Shown: one piece after another, positions 35,663 to 44,391 of the stretch | Layout: every line of letters begins with the position of its first letter | Position numbering within the stretch: position 1 is the first letter of the stretch | DNA from: Lachnospiraceae bacterium | GTDB lineage: Bacteria; Bacillota; Clostridia; Lachnospirales; Lachnospiraceae | Length of the DNA stretch: 64,000 nucleotides | NCBI GenBank assembly: GCA_021770245.1 | Contig: JAETRI010000010.1 | Span: 36,556 to 100,555, forward strand | Reading direction: 5' to 3' | Notes under the pieces: generated by a model | Databases searched by the model: none | Told to the model about the DNA's origin: nothing | The model's input: only the letters and a program-made list of their open reading frames with translations | Translations under genes and position numbers: made by a program

Positions 35663-37009
35663 TTACAGTCTCTTCAGAAGCTCTTCTCTCTGCGCCTCGT
35701 AGCCGGGCTTTCCAAGAAGGGCAAACATATTCTTCTTATAGCTCTCCACGCCGGGCTGATTGAACGGATTTACACCCAACAGATATCCGCTCACCCCGCA
35801 GGCAAACTCGAAGAAATAGAACAGCTGACCCAGATAGTATTCATTCACTTCCGGTACATGCACCATCAGATTGGGAACCTGTCCGTCCGTATGGGCGAGA
35901 ATGGTCCCGTTCATGGCACTCTTATTTACAAAATCCACGCTCTTTCCGGCCAGATAATTTAATCCGTCCAGATCCACGCTCTCTTCCCCTATAATAATTT
36001 CCTCCCGGGAAGCCTCCACGTCGATCACCGTCTCAAACATGATGCGTGCGCCGTCCTGGATAAACTGGCCCATGGAATGCAGATCCGTGGTTAAATCCAC
36101 GCTGGCCGGGAAAATTCCCTTCTGATCCTTCCCTTCGCTCTCCCCGTATAGCTGCTTCCACCATTCGGATACATAATGTACACTGGGCTCATAGTTGGCA
36201 AGGATCTCGACGCTCTTCCCTTTTCTGTAAAGGATATTGCGGACCGCCGCGTACTGCAGGGCATCGTTTGCCTCAAAGTCCGCTTCCAGCGCCTGCTTCC
36301 TCCCGGCTGCGGCGCCTTCCATCAGCTTGTCGATATCCGCTCCGCTCACGGCGATAGGAAGCAGGCCCACTGCCGTCAGCACGGAGAAACGTCCTCCCAC
36401 ATCGTCCGGAACCACAAAGCTCTCATAACCCTCTTCCGTAGCCAGCCCCTTCAGGGAGCCCTTCGCCCGGTCTGTCGTGGCGTAGATCCTCTTCGACGCT
36501 CCTTCCTTTCCGTACTTCTTCTCCATCAGTTCCTTGAATACACGGAATGCGATGGCCGGCTCCGTGGTCGTACCCGATTTGGAGATCATATTGATGGAGA
36601 AGTCCCTGTCGCCGATCACATCGATCAAATGTTTAATATAGGTAGAGCTGATGGAATTGCCCACGAAATAAATCTCCGGCGTCTTACGGATTTCCTTATC
36701 CACACAGTTATAAAAGCTGTGCCTCAGAAACTCGATCGCTGCCCTGGCTCCCAGATAAGAACCGCCGATGCCGATCACAAGCAACACCTCTGAATCGCTC
36801 TGGATTCTGGCTGCGGCCGCCTTAATCCTGGCAAATTCTTCCTTATCATAATCCACCGGCAGATCAATCCAGCCCAGGAAATCGTTCCCGGCCCCGGTTT
36901 TGGACACCAGAAGCTCCTTCGCGTCACAGACGGGCTTCTTCATGAAATCCACCTCATGCGCGCCGATAAAGGATGCCGCTTTTGAATAATCAAAGGTCAC
37001 CTTGCTCAT
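35663..37009 (-). CDS. pgi: Glucose-6-phosphate isomerase
   Basis: 448 residues, the usual length for Firmicute Pgi. Signature segments: [59 protein letters not shown] (PGI signature 1 region), and [20 protein letters not shown] near the end (signature 2, with the catalytic Lys). It interconverts glucose-6-phosphate and fructose-6-phosphate. It is 50 nt upstream of the GH31 gene in the same direction, so glucose released by that enzyme may feed it. GGAGG lies seven bases before the ATG. Confidence 0.97.
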   Translation of the reverse strand: MSKVTFDYSKAASFIGAHEVDFMKKPVCDAKELLVSKTGAGNDFLGWIDLPVDYDKEEFARIKAAAARIQSDSEVLLVIGIGGSYLGARAAIEFLRHSFYNCVDKEIRKTPEIYFVGNSISSTYIKHLIDVIGDRDFSINMISKSGTTTEPAIAFRVFKELMEKKYGKEGASKRIYATTDRAKGSLKGLATEEGYESFVVPDDVGGRFSVLTAVGLLPIAVSGADIDKLMEGAAAGRKQALEADFEANDALQYAAVRNILYRKGKSVEILANYEPSVHYVSEWWKQLYGESEGKDQKGIFPASVDLTTDLHSMGQFIQDGARIMFETVIDVEASREEIIIGEESVDLDGLNYLAGKSVDFVNKSAMNGTILAHTDGQVPNLMVHVPEVNEYYLGQLFYFFEFACGVSGYLLGVNPFNQPGVESYKKNMFALLGKPGYEAQREELLKRL

Positions 37010-37041
37010 CACTTTTCCTCCAATTCCGCCGTTCGTACGGC
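37010..37041 (-). promoter_or_regulatory. Hairpin-SD leader module before pgi
   Basis: GCCGT / ACGGC stem, 4-nt loop (37028-37041), then GGAATTGGAGG and the ATG (18 nt). It is preceded by TGATTTGTAT, the same flank as at several other modules. Confidence 0.65.
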
Positions 37042-37067
37042 ATACAAATCAGTATGAATCCATTTTT

Positions 37068-37096
37068 AGTGTAGCAAAGTTGTCCACTCTTTTCAA
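37068..37096 (-). promoter_or_regulatory. Promoter of pgi
   Basis: TTGAAA (37091-37096) and TACACT (37068-37073) on the minus strand, 17-nt spacer. Confidence 0.7.
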
Positions 37097-37109
37097 GAGT
37101 TTTATGCGT

Positions 37110-37259
37110 TTGCTGCGGCCGGTTTATCGTGGCCGTTTGCCGCAGCCAGGGCCGAAAGACGGGCGCGGCTGCGGCAACGGCAGCCAGAGGGACAGCGGTC
37201 TTCCGACGGAGCCTTCCGTGCGCCCCGGCAGCCGGAAGCCTGAGGAGTGTCTGAACCGG
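37110..37259. repeat. GC-rich inverted repeats and R3 copy between pgi and the next gene
   Basis: Contains TGCGTTTGCTGCGGC with nearby complementary GCCGCAGC stretches, and the segment 37207-37259 that resembles 11729-11772 (GTGCGCCCCGGC … CCGG-AGCCTG … CTGAACCG). No gene seen. Confidence 0.5.
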
Positions 37260-37263
37260 CCCC

Positions 37264-38034
37264 TTATGCGAAGAATTCACGCAGAAGCTCTTCCAGCTCC
37301 ATTTCCTGTTTTCTGGTAAACACCTGTTCCTCCGTCCGTTCCTCTACGAAGCCCGCATCCGTCTTTTCCGGTTCCGATGCCTCCCCCGGCCCGTCTGCCG
37401 CTTTCCGTATGTCCGCTCCATCCGGCAGGAGTTCTTCCTCCTCCCATTCCCCGTTTGCGACCCGTCTTTTTCTTCCCTCATTCGCTTTTGCCATCCCCGC
37501 CGCCTCTTCCGATTCCTCCAGAACGGCCAGCCTGGCCGCCATGTGGTTTTCCAAGAAATCGGTCAGGCTCACCTTCAGAAGTTCCCGCTTCCCGTCCAGA
37601 TCCACCAGACCCGAAATGCTGAAATACAGATATAATCCGAGAAAGCTCATCAGATAAAAAGGAAGGATTTCGCCAATCGGTTTTCCGTCAATGATCCCCT
37701 TGCACGCCCCCAGTCCGGCCGTAACGATGGACAGAAGCATCAGCTGTCCCGCCAGATGGGAAACTCCGTCCACGGAAAATCTTCCGATCTGCAGCCTGCT
37801 TAAAAACTTGTCCACAAATATGGAGATGTTGGGGACGCCGTCGTTGAGCTTATAACAGTTACGAAACTTTACTTTGCACTTCTTTAGCAGCCGGTTCTGC
37901 GTCGTTGACATATTTTCCGCTTCCCTGATCAGAGAATTCAGAAAAATACCCAGCGTAAATCTGCATAAAATACTTGCCAATAACAATATAATTGTCATAG
38001 CTACCAGTTCTTTATTTTCCAGAAAAGAAGCCAT
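37264..38034 (-). CDS. Membrane protein of unknown function with charged C-terminal tail
   Basis: 256 residues. I do not recognise the family. A transmembrane segment near residues 8-30 is followed by a cysteine-containing soluble stretch (LLKKCKVKFRNCYKLNDGVPNISIFVDKFL), then two or three membrane segments (about 95-155), and a cytoplasmic tail of about 100 residues rich in Glu, Lys and Ala ending EMELEELLREFFA. The promoter at 38136-38164 and an SD (CGGAGG) support it as a gene. No neighbour gives its function away. Confidence 0.7.
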   Translation of the reverse strand: MASFLENKELVAMTIILLLASILCRFTLGIFLNSLIREAENMSTTQNRLLKKCKVKFRNCYKLNDGVPNISIFVDKFLSRLQIGRFSVDGVSHLAGQLMLLSIVTAGLGACKGIIDGKPIGEILPFYLMSFLGLYLYFSISGLVDLDGKRELLKVSLTDFLENHMAARLAVLEESEEAAGMAKANEGRKRRVANGEWEEEELLPDGADIRKAADGPGEASEPEKTDAGFVEERTEEQVFTRKQEMELEELLREFFA

Positions 38035-38135
38035 AATACCTCCGATCCGCCGCCCGTCGGCGCCGCCTTTACGTATGAGTCGATGATTTCCTGTCGTTTC
38101 GAAGGAGCCATCCGCGTATCCGTGCTATACCTGCC

Positions 38136-38164
38136 ATTATAGGAGGACGCTTTGGCTCCCACAA
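38136..38164 (-). promoter_or_regulatory. Promoter of the unknown membrane protein gene
   Basis: TTGTGG (38159-38164) and TATAAT (38136-38141) on the minus strand, 17-nt spacer. Confidence 0.7.
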
Positions 38165-38236
38165 GACCGGCCGGAGGACTTTTCATCGCCAAATTATGCG
38201 CTTCATGCCGGAAAAAGGGAATCTTTATGAAAATAC

Positions 38237-38265
38237 TGGCATACTGGGAAAATTTTTGTTATAAT
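38237..38265 (+). promoter_or_regulatory. Promoter of the TSCPD-murG pair
   Basis: TGGCAT (38237-38242) and TATAAT (38260-38265), 17-nt spacer, about 65 nt before the first gene. Confidence 0.6.
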
Positions 38266-38329
38266 TCGTATTATTCGTATATCGACTTACCGAAACGAAA
38301 ACACAGATAAAAAGACAGGAGGTATGATC

Positions 38330-38578
38330 ATGCAATACAGAACCAAGGGAACCTGCTCCAGCGTTATCGACATTGAAATGGACGGGGACATCATCCGCTC
38401 CGTGCGGTTTACAGGGGGCTGTAACGGCAATCTCCAGGGTATTTCCCGTCTGGTGGAGGGCATGCCTGCCGCAGAGGCCATTTCCCGTCTGAAGGGGATT
38501 AAATGCGGGTTCAAACCCACATCCTGCCCTGACCAGCTGGCCACCGCGCTGGAATCTATCGTCGGAACCAATTCCTGA
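38330..38578 (+). CDS. TSCPD domain protein (TIGR03905 type)
   Basis: 82 residues. The C-terminal CGFKPTSCPDQLATAL contains the TSCPD motif that names the family; two more Cys (GTCSSV and GGCNGN) could complete a metal site. The same domain occurs as an extension of some class II ribonucleotide reductases, but the free-standing protein has no established function. The second ATG (38330) is used because GGAGG lies seven bases before it. murG starts 20 nt after the stop, so the two are probably co-transcribed. Confidence 0.85.
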   Translation: MQYRTKGTCSSVIDIEMDGDIIRSVRFTGGCNGNLQGISRLVEGMPAAEAISRLKGIKCGFKPTSCPDQLATALESIVGTNS

Positions 38579-38598
38579 TCAACTCTGGGGGTCAATCC

Positions 38599-39696
38599 AT
38601 GTCAAAGAAAATAGTTCTCACCGGCGGCGGCAGCGCCGGTCATATAACGCCAAATATTGCCCTCCTTCCAAGGCTTAAGCAGACGGGATATGAGATCTCT
38701 TATATCGGCTCTTATCAGGGAATGGAGAAGAAATTGATTGCGGATTACGACATTCCCTACTATGGGATTTCCACCGGTAAATTCCGCCGTTATTTCGATC
38801 TAAAGAATTTCACGGATCCCTTCCGCGTGCTGAAAGGCTTCGGGGAAGCCCGCCGGATCCTGAAAAGTATCCGGCCCGATATCGTATTCTCCAAAGGGGG
38901 ATTCGTATCCGTTCCCGTTGTCCGCGCCGCAGCTTCGCTGAAAATCCCCTGTGTCATCCATGAGTCGGACATGAGCTCGGGACTTGCCAATAAACTCTGT
39001 ATCCCCGTTTCCCGCAAAGTCTGCTGCAATTTTCCGGAAACTCTGCAGAGCCTTCCTCCCAGCAAGGCAGTCCTCACCGGTTCGCCCATTCGGGAGGAAC
39101 TGACCAGAGGCTGCGCCGCGGACGGCATGAAGCTGTGCCGCTTCGTTTCCGGGAAACCGATCCTCATGGTCATCGGCGGATCCCAGGGGGCTGCCGCCAT
39201 CAATCAGGTGGTTCGGGAAGCCCTTCCCCGTCTGCTCACGGATTTTCAAATTGTCCACATCTGCGGGAACGAAAAAATTGACAACCTGCTTTTAAATCAG
39301 GACGGATATGTTCAGTTTGAATATCTGAAATCCGAATTAAAGGACGTCTTTGCCATGGCCGATGTGGTCATATCCCGGGCGGGGGCCAACGCAATCTGCG
39401 AACTCCTGGCTCTGAAAAAACCCAATCTGCTCATTCCCCTTTCCGTGGGAAGCAGAGGAGACCAGATCCTTAATGCGCGCTCCTTTGAAGCACAGGGCTT
39501 CAGCCTGGTAATCGACGAAGATTATCTGAGCCCGGACCTCCTCGTGGAAAAGGTACAGGAGCTCTATTTTAACAGACAGACCTTTATTAACGCCATGAAC
39601 CAGAGCCAGCAGATGAACGCCGCCAAAACCATTGTGGAGCTGCTGGATTCCATCGTGACCGATCAATCCACGGACACAGGCCGCCAGAAAGCCTGA
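38599..39696 (+). CDS. murG: UDP-GlcNAc:lipid I GlcNAc transferase MurG
   Basis: 365 residues in the GT28 family. N-terminal TGGGSAGHITPNIALLPRL matches the G-loop (GGTGGH type), followed by GISTGKFRRYF, and the C-terminal donor-binding part has GGSQGAAAINQVV and SRAGANAICELLALKKPNLLIPL. MurG adds GlcNAc to lipid I at the inner face of the membrane to make lipid II. It is outside the usual division/cell-wall cluster and follows a TSCPD gene. Sequence is close to the MurG type found in many clostridia; another GT28 enzyme is less likely. Confidence 0.9.
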   Translation: MSKKIVLTGGGSAGHITPNIALLPRLKQTGYEISYIGSYQGMEKKLIADYDIPYYGISTGKFRRYFDLKNFTDPFRVLKGFGEARRILKSIRPDIVFSKGGFVSVPVVRAAASLKIPCVIHESDMSSGLANKLCIPVSRKVCCNFPETLQSLPPSKAVLTGSPIREELTRGCAADGMKLCRFVSGKPILMVIGGSQGAAAINQVVREALPRLLTDFQIVHICGNEKIDNLLLNQDGYVQFEYLKSELKDVFAMADVVISRAGANAICELLALKKPNLLIPLSVGSRGDQILNARSFEAQGFSLVIDEDYLSPDLLVEKVQELYFNRQTFINAMNQSQQMNAAKTIVELLDSIVTDQSTDTGRQKA

Positions 39697-39708
39697 CGGC
39701 CTGTGTCC
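39672..39708 (+). terminator. 12-bp hairpin straddling the murG stop codon
   Basis: GGACACAGGCCG (39672-39683) pairs perfectly with CGGCCTGTGTCC (39697-39708), with the TGA stop in the loop. There is no U tract in either direction nearby, so it may be a stability element rather than a terminator. Confidence 0.5.
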
Positions 39709-39732
39709 CGAACGGAAGAAGGGGAGCGCCGT

Positions 39733-40143
39733 TTACCCGCAGATCGTCTTTCTGATTTCTTTCAGCTCCTCTTGTTCCGGTTTACCCGGCTTCCAGCCGA
39801 TTTCCTGTCCGTCGCCGTCGTATCTCGGGATCAGATGCATATGAAAATGCCGTACCGTCTGTCCCGCGCTTTCTCCGTTGTTCTGAACCAGATTAAAGCC
39901 GCTGCAGCCCAGTCTGTCCGTCATCCTTACGGCCATTTTTTTTGCCAGCCGTAACACTTCCCCGCACTTTTCATCCGGCAGCTCATACAGGCTGGCATAG
40001 TGATCCTTCGGCAGGATCAATGCATGCCCTCTTGTCGCAGGGCCCAGATCCAGGATCACACGGTATCCTTCCTCCTCATACAACGTTTCGGAGGGAATCT
40101 CCCCGTTTGCAATCTTACAGAAAATACAGGATTCTTCTTTCAT
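39733..40143 (-). CDS. HIT family nucleotide hydrolase
   Basis: 136 residues with the histidine triad HFHMHLIPR near residue 100 and the zinc-type start CIFCKIANGEIPSETLYEE. It is an HINT/PKCI-like enzyme that hydrolyses purine nucleoside phosphoramidates or adenylated by-products. It is the last gene of the leftward series that starts with the rhomboid gene, 48 nt after its stop. The SD (AAAGGAAAGGG) is somewhat distant. Confidence 0.93.
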   Translation of the reverse strand: MKEESCIFCKIANGEIPSETLYEEEGYRVILDLGPATRGHALILPKDHYASLYELPDEKCGEVLRLAKKMAVRMTDRLGCSGFNLVQNNGESAGQTVRHFHMHLIPRYDGDGQEIGWKPGKPEQEELKEIRKTICG

Positions 40144-40190
40144 CTCTTTACGGATCCCTTTCCTTTCGTCTGCGCTCTAGGCAGCACGGA

Positions 40191-40829
40191 TCAGCGCAGC
40201 ATGGAGCCATCCGTCCCTTCTCCCGGGGGCTTTCCCACATGGCAAAGCAAAAAGGTAAGAAGAAAACCGCCGATCAGGCCGCCCAAATGCGCCGCATTAT
40301 TCACCACAACATTTTGAAAACCGGAATATAGGGAAAGGACTATCATCAGGATCATCCTTTGAACGGATATCTGCGCCGCCCGTCCCTTCCGGGTGACCAC
40401 CAGATAAAGCAGGCCGCCCACAAGGCCGAATACCGCCCCGCTTGCGCCTATAGAATCATAGAAGACCCCCGTTGACAGCTCGTATGCTGCAGACAGGAGA
40501 TTACCGCAGATACCCGATAACAGAAACACAAGCAGGCAGCGTCCTTTGCCGATGGTCTTCTCCACGATTTCTCCGCCAAAGTACAGAAGGATCATATTAT
40601 TAATCAGATGAGCGATATCCACGTGCAAAAACATCGCAGAGACCAACCGGTAATACTCCTGCCCCCGCAAAAGATATGCCACACTGAAGCATCCCGCATC
40701 AAAGAGCTGCCTGCCCCAAAAGTGGCATGCCGCAAAAACAAGGATATTTATGCCGGTCAAAACCGCGCTGCACCAGGGGACTTCCTCTCTGCCTCGACCC
40801 CGATCCTGATTATCACGCGCCAAACCCAT
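40191..40829 (-). CDS. Rhomboid family intramembrane serine protease
   Basis: About 212 residues with six membrane segments. The catalytic Ser is in GASGAVFGLVGG and the catalytic His in NNAAHLGGLIGG; the conserved HLINNM in the loop region (VDIAHLINNMILLYFGG) is present. It cleaves membrane proteins within or near their transmembrane helices. A GTG two codons upstream is possible, but the ATG at 40829 has GGGGG at close distance. Promoter at 40877-40905. The substrate is unknown. Confidence 0.92.
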   Translation of the reverse strand: MGLARDNQDRGRGREEVPWCSAVLTGINILVFAACHFWGRQLFDAGCFSVAYLLRGQEYYRLVSAMFLHVDIAHLINNMILLYFGGEIVEKTIGKGRCLLVFLLSGICGNLLSAAYELSTGVFYDSIGASGAVFGLVGGLLYLVVTRKGRAAQISVQRMILMIVLSLYSGFQNVVVNNAAHLGGLIGGFLLTFLLCHVGKPPGEGTDGSMLR

Positions 40830-40876
40830 ATGCACCCCCGCACCGCCTTATGGTGCTTTCTTCTCCGGTTAGTAAC

Positions 40877-40905
40877 AGGTTATCACTTCCCCCTTTTCTT
40901 GTCAA
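40877..40905 (-). promoter_or_regulatory. Candidate promoter of the rhomboid-HIT pair
   Basis: TTGACA (40900-40905) and TAACCT (40877-40882) on the minus strand, 17-nt spacer; the -10 box is poor. Confidence 0.5.
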
Positions 40906-40925
40906 TTTATACCGGAAAATATCCG

Positions 40926-41002
40926 GGACAAACACATGAATGGCCCTGCGGCCCCCGCGCTGCCCCGGCCCGTCCCCGCGGAGCGTGATGATCCGTCGGG
41001 CA
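40926..41002 (+). repeat. R2 GC-rich intergenic repeat, copy 5
   Basis: GACAAACACATGAATGGCCCTGCGGCC followed by a GC-rich core and GATGATCCGTCGGGC. It lies after the FHA gene stop and before the rhomboid promoter. Confidence 0.75.
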
Positions 41003-41034
41003 ACCGTTTGAGCGGCTTGTGTTACATGTATCAC

Positions 41035-42426
41035 TCATTCCCGATATGTCAGCTCCATATTCCCGAAAGCGACCGCGTCTCCGTCCTCCAGGATTGCGGT
41101 TTCCTCCTGTTCCAGACGGATCCCGTTCACGAAGGTTCCGTTGGTGGAATTTAAATCGATTAGTGCGGTTCTTCCGTCTTTCTCCACAAATCTGGCATGG
41201 ATACGGCTTACAGAGGCATCCGGAAGGAGGAGCTGTACCCGGCTTCTCATTTTTCCCACCATAACCGGAAGTCTGTCCAGGGAATATTCGCGGTTTTCCT
41301 CCTGCATATCCACCAGCCTGGGACCGTCCTGTCCGTCCCGTCCTGCCGCTCCCAGGAATACGGTGGGGCCGTTTGGTCCGTCCCCGTCCTCCTCGTCCGC
41401 ATAGAGCGGCCTGTTTCGGATATCCTCCTTCTGCTCTCCCCCTTCTTTTTCCTTCCCGGCCTCTCTGTCCTGTCCCTTTATGTATACCGTTTTCCACAGG
41501 AACCATAGCACCAGCAGGCCGTCCGCCGCAAGGCACCCGAACAGACAGATCCTCTCGCTGCCGTCCGGCTGCAGATACCAGATTGCCGTACACAAAAGGA
41601 GAAAGACGAAAAAAGAGACTGCCAGCCCTGCCGGATACCGGACATCCGCTCCCTTTTTCCTCCGCCTTTGTTTCCCGTCTTTGTCGAAATCCTCCGGCAC
41701 CGCGCTTCCTCCCTCTTTGCACCGGCTGCTGTGTTCCTGTATCTTAGACTCCCTGTCCTGTTTTTCTCCCGTCTCGTCCTGCATCGTCAGATATTCATAT
41801 AAACCTTCCTCCTCACGAAAATAGTTTTCGCTCCACTCCTTTGCTGCGGCATAAACCGTCTCTTCCGTCTCTCTTCTCCCCTTTTCCAGGATCGTACGGA
41901 AGCTCTCTATGGTGAAGCTTTCCACTTTTGACATTTTATAGAATTGATAGGCTGTTTCTACCGCCTGCTCTTCCCTGTGGTCAATATGTTCCAGCAGAAA
42001 TTCCGCCACGGGAAGATAGATACTCCCCCACTCTGCCTGTACGTTTCCAAAAGGATCGTATAAAAACAACAGTTGTTCCGTTTCCAGATCCATGTAAATA
42101 TATTCCGGTTCCAAAACCAGCCCGTTCTCTTCCAGAAGATATTCCGCAATCGTATCCTGAACCTGAGCCAGATTATCCACGATTCCCCGGATCCCGGCAT
42201 AGCCGATTTTCGTGGCCTCGTATAAACGTCCCAGAGACTGCCTGGAACTGATGTCGTAATACAGACAGACCCGCCCCTCCAGAAACCTTTCGCTGCATGG
42301 CAGAAGGCCAGGGATCCGGTTTCTCAGGATCATCTGGCACTGGTACCTTCCCAGCTCTTCTTCCATAATCCCGTCAATGACCAAATAGCTGTGACTCAAT
42401 TCCCGTTTATAAAACGGCTTTTTCAT
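41035..42426 (-). CDS. FHA-domain protein of the Tad locus (DUF6382-like N-terminus)
   Basis: 463 residues. The N-terminal ~190 residues (SHSYLVIDGIMEEELGRYQCQMI …) look like the DUF6382 region seen in Firmicute Tad-linked FHA proteins. Two membrane segments near 290-335 (VSFFVFLLLCTAIWYL, LCLFGCLAADGLLVLWFLW) precede an acidic stretch and a C-terminal FHA domain with VSRIHARFVEKDG and DLNSTNGTFVNG. FHA domains bind phosphothreonine, which would tie the machine to a Ser/Thr kinase. The gene is last in the leftward Tad series. Confidence 0.87.
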   Translation of the reverse strand: MKKPFYKRELSHSYLVIDGIMEEELGRYQCQMILRNRIPGLLPCSERFLEGRVCLYYDISSRQSLGRLYEATKIGYAGIRGIVDNLAQVQDTIAEYLLEENGLVLEPEYIYMDLETEQLLFLYDPFGNVQAEWGSIYLPVAEFLLEHIDHREEQAVETAYQFYKMSKVESFTIESFRTILEKGRRETEETVYAAAKEWSENYFREEEGLYEYLTMQDETGEKQDRESKIQEHSSRCKEGGSAVPEDFDKDGKQRRRKKGADVRYPAGLAVSFFVFLLLCTAIWYLQPDGSERICLFGCLAADGLLVLWFLWKTVYIKGQDREAGKEKEGGEQKEDIRNRPLYADEEDGDGPNGPTVFLGAAGRDGQDGPRLVDMQEENREYSLDRLPVMVGKMRSRVQLLLPDASVSRIHARFVEKDGRTALIDLNSTNGTFVNGIRLEQEETAILEDGDAVAFGNMELTYRE

Positions 42427-42455
42427 GAACCCCTCCAATCCGCGCGCCTGCGCGC
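42427..42455 (-). promoter_or_regulatory. Hairpin-SD leader module before the FHA gene
   Basis: GCGCGC / GCGCGC stem (42442-42455), then GGATTGGAGGGGTTC (15 nt) and the ATG. Here the module lies inside an operon. Confidence 0.7.
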
Positions 42456-42481
42456 CCCGATTCTACGAACAATTTAGGAAG

Positions 42482-42967
42482 CTACGGCGGCGAAAGCATT
42501 CTCATTCCCCGAATGAACGCTGCGGCATCTCTGATTCCGGCCCTCTTTTCCGCCCTGATCTGCCATACCCTGTTTCCCAGGGGAAAAATCCCGGGAAAAG
42601 GCAGAACGATTTCCGCCTCCAACACCACCTTTACATAAGTTCCGGTGGAGGTAACCTCTTTTTTCAGATCTCTGACCGGAAGAATTCTTTCTCCCAAAAT
42701 CCGTTCCAGTTCCTCCGACGCCACCGTCCCCCGATCCTTCCCGCTCCTTTCCAGGCTTCCCCGAAGTGCGGAGATATAGGCCGCCTGATTCAAAAATGCC
42801 GTCGCATATAGGTAGAAGGAAAGAATCATGAGAAAACCGATAAGAACCGCCGTCATGGGCATCAAAAGGCTGGCCTCCAACGTCATATATCCGCCGCCTT
42901 TCTCCCAATCCCCTCCCGTTTCCCCGTTTGCTTCCACTCCTTCTTTTTTTCGTTTGCTTATCCACAT
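42482..42967 (-). CDS. TadE/TadF-like pseudopilin
   Basis: 161 residues. A basic N-terminus is followed by GGGYMTLEASLLMPMTAVLIGFLMILSF, the TadE pattern of a short leader, a conserved Glu at +5 and one hydrophobic helix that is cut by a prepilin peptidase. The rest is a soluble domain without a known motif. It overlaps the end of the prepilin-peptidase gene by ten bases. It likely forms a minor pilin in the Flp/Tad fibre or its base. Confidence 0.8.
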   Translation of the reverse strand: MWISKRKKEGVEANGETGGDWEKGGGYMTLEASLLMPMTAVLIGFLMILSFYLYATAFLNQAAYISALRGSLERSGKDRGTVASEELERILGERILPVRDLKKEVTSTGTYVKVVLEAEIVLPFPGIFPLGNRVWQIRAEKRAGIRDAAAFIRGMRMLSPP

Positions 42968-43410
42968 ACTAATCCCCCGAACATCTCCCCTGTCCACAGC
43001 AGTACGAAGGCAGCCAGATAGAACGGGGCGAAGGGAATCCGCGTACGCCTCGTCCCCTTTTTGGTCAAAACCAGGAATATTGCCGCAAAAAATACCAGAA
43101 AACAGGCTGTCAGTATCTGCAACGTGCAGCGTTCCCAGCCCTGCATCAGCCCTGCCGGAAGTACCATTCTCCCGTCCGCTTCTCCCAGCTTACCGCCCGA
43201 AAGACGGCTGTAAAGGATCATCACCGCCCCGGGAAGAACCCCCGCCGGCACCGCCTGCCATCCGGTCCGCCCGCCGATAACCAGGATCCCGGCATACAGG
43301 CTTCCCACCACCAGTCCGCCCTGCAGAAGCCGTGTCGGAATCTGCTTCGTCTTACAGTCATGATAACAGCATAGACCCAAATAAATACATAAAATGACTT
43401 TCCCGGCCAT
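42958..43410 (-). CDS. A24-family prepilin peptidase (TadV/CpaA type)
   Basis: 150 residues with about four membrane segments. Two catalytic Asp are expected; D in YHDCKTKQIPTRLL (first) and GEADGRMVLPAGL (GxxD-type, second) are seen. It cuts the leader of Flp pilin and TadE-like pseudopilins at the membrane. The ATG at 43410 was chosen for its SD (AGGGAAG); longer frames overlap the preceding gene's stop. Confidence 0.85.
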   Translation of the reverse strand: MAGKVILCIYLGLCCYHDCKTKQIPTRLLQGGLVVGSLYAGILVIGGRTGWQAVPAGVLPGAVMILYSRLSGGKLGEADGRMVLPAGLMQGWERCTLQILTACFLVFFAAIFLVLTKKGTRRTRIPFAPFYLAAFVLLWTGEMFGGLVCG

Positions 43411-43439
43411 TTCTTCCCTCAACCTCCCCTTCCTCATCC

Positions 43440-44252
43440 TTATCCGCATCGGCTGCAGGGCGGCAGCCCTCCGACTTCCGACAGAGGGACACATCGTACC
43501 GACCTTCTTAAGCCGCTGCAGTTTATGGTATTATGGTATCTGTCTCCCTCCCTGGTGATATAGACCGCTCCGGCGGCGGCGCCGGCACATTTCTCACAGG
43601 CGCTGTATTTCCCGCCGGATGCATTTCTAAGCCGGCCGACCTCGGATTTTGCCACCAGCTCTATGGACAGGCGCAAATGGCTGCATTCCTCCGTCATGTG
43701 ATAAACTGTCCCGTGTTCCGCAATATAGACATAGATTTCCTCTCCTTCGGCATTATCCCTGCCGCCTTTTGTCACATCATATCCCGTCCAGGCGCGCATA
43801 TAACAGCAGCTCGTAACCGTCGTTCCCGGATAGGACAGAATCGGGGACAAAGCCTTCAGCCGGGCAGGCTTTACCAGACGGATCAGTTCGTCCCCCGTCC
43901 CGGCATTTTCTCCCGCCGCGTAGACCAGCATGGCAAGCTGCCTGCCCTGTTGGTGCAGCTCCTCCAGATTTGTGGCGTAGGTATGGAAAAACAGGATGGT
44001 GGACAGGATATTGATAAAAAAGAAGAGAAACAGAGGGACGGCCAGGGATGCTTCCACGCTCATGGACCCCGAATAACCCCCCGGCCTGGGGGAAGGAAAC
44101 CGGGACACCCTTTTTACCGGTTCTACCTGGGGAATTTTTAGCTTCTTTTTGGTATTCTGGTGAGGATATATCGTTCGGAAATGAGTGGCCTTTCTGTATA
44201 ATAATAAATGGATTTGAAAGTTACAAATGGTTTTCCCCGATAAAAAGGGCAT
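43440..44252 (-). CDS. TadE-like pseudopilin with two Cys/His repeat modules
   Basis: 270 residues. TadE-type segment at about 63-90 (GSMSVEASLAVPLFLFFFINIL). The C-terminal part contains two tandem modules with the pattern VY-x-YH-x4-C-x-x-L … C-x-x-C: VYIAEHGTVYHMTEECSHLR … ACEKC and VYITREGDRYHNTINCSGLR … PCSRC. Such spacing suggests a metal-binding site, possibly zinc. The ATG at 44252 has GGGAGG eight bases upstream, which gives a 60-residue stretch before the TadE signature, longer than usual; a later start at 44064 cannot be excluded. Confidence 0.75.
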   Translation of the reverse strand: MPFLSGKTICNFQIHLLLYRKATHFRTIYPHQNTKKKLKIPQVEPVKRVSRFPSPRPGGYSGSMSVEASLAVPLFLFFFINILSTILFFHTYATNLEELHQQGRQLAMLVYAAGENAGTGDELIRLVKPARLKALSPILSYPGTTVTSCCYMRAWTGYDVTKGGRDNAEGEEIYVYIAEHGTVYHMTEECSHLRLSIELVAKSEVGRLRNASGGKYSACEKCAGAAAGAVYITREGDRYHNTINCSGLRRSVRCVPLSEVGGLPPCSRCG

Positions 44253-44391
44253 CCCGGTTTCCTCCCTTCTTCTTTTTTCCCCTTATACCTGTGCATGTCG
44301 ATGGCGGAGCCTGCAAACCGAAGCCAATCGTAAATTTGGAGGTTTCCTTCCACACTTCCGGCCGGGACCGGCGCCCGGCCGCCGCATTTTC

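Noticed and set aside
38001..38192. 63-codon minus-strand frame ahead of the unknown membrane protein
   Set aside because: It covers the predicted promoter and part of the next gene in another frame; no SD support.
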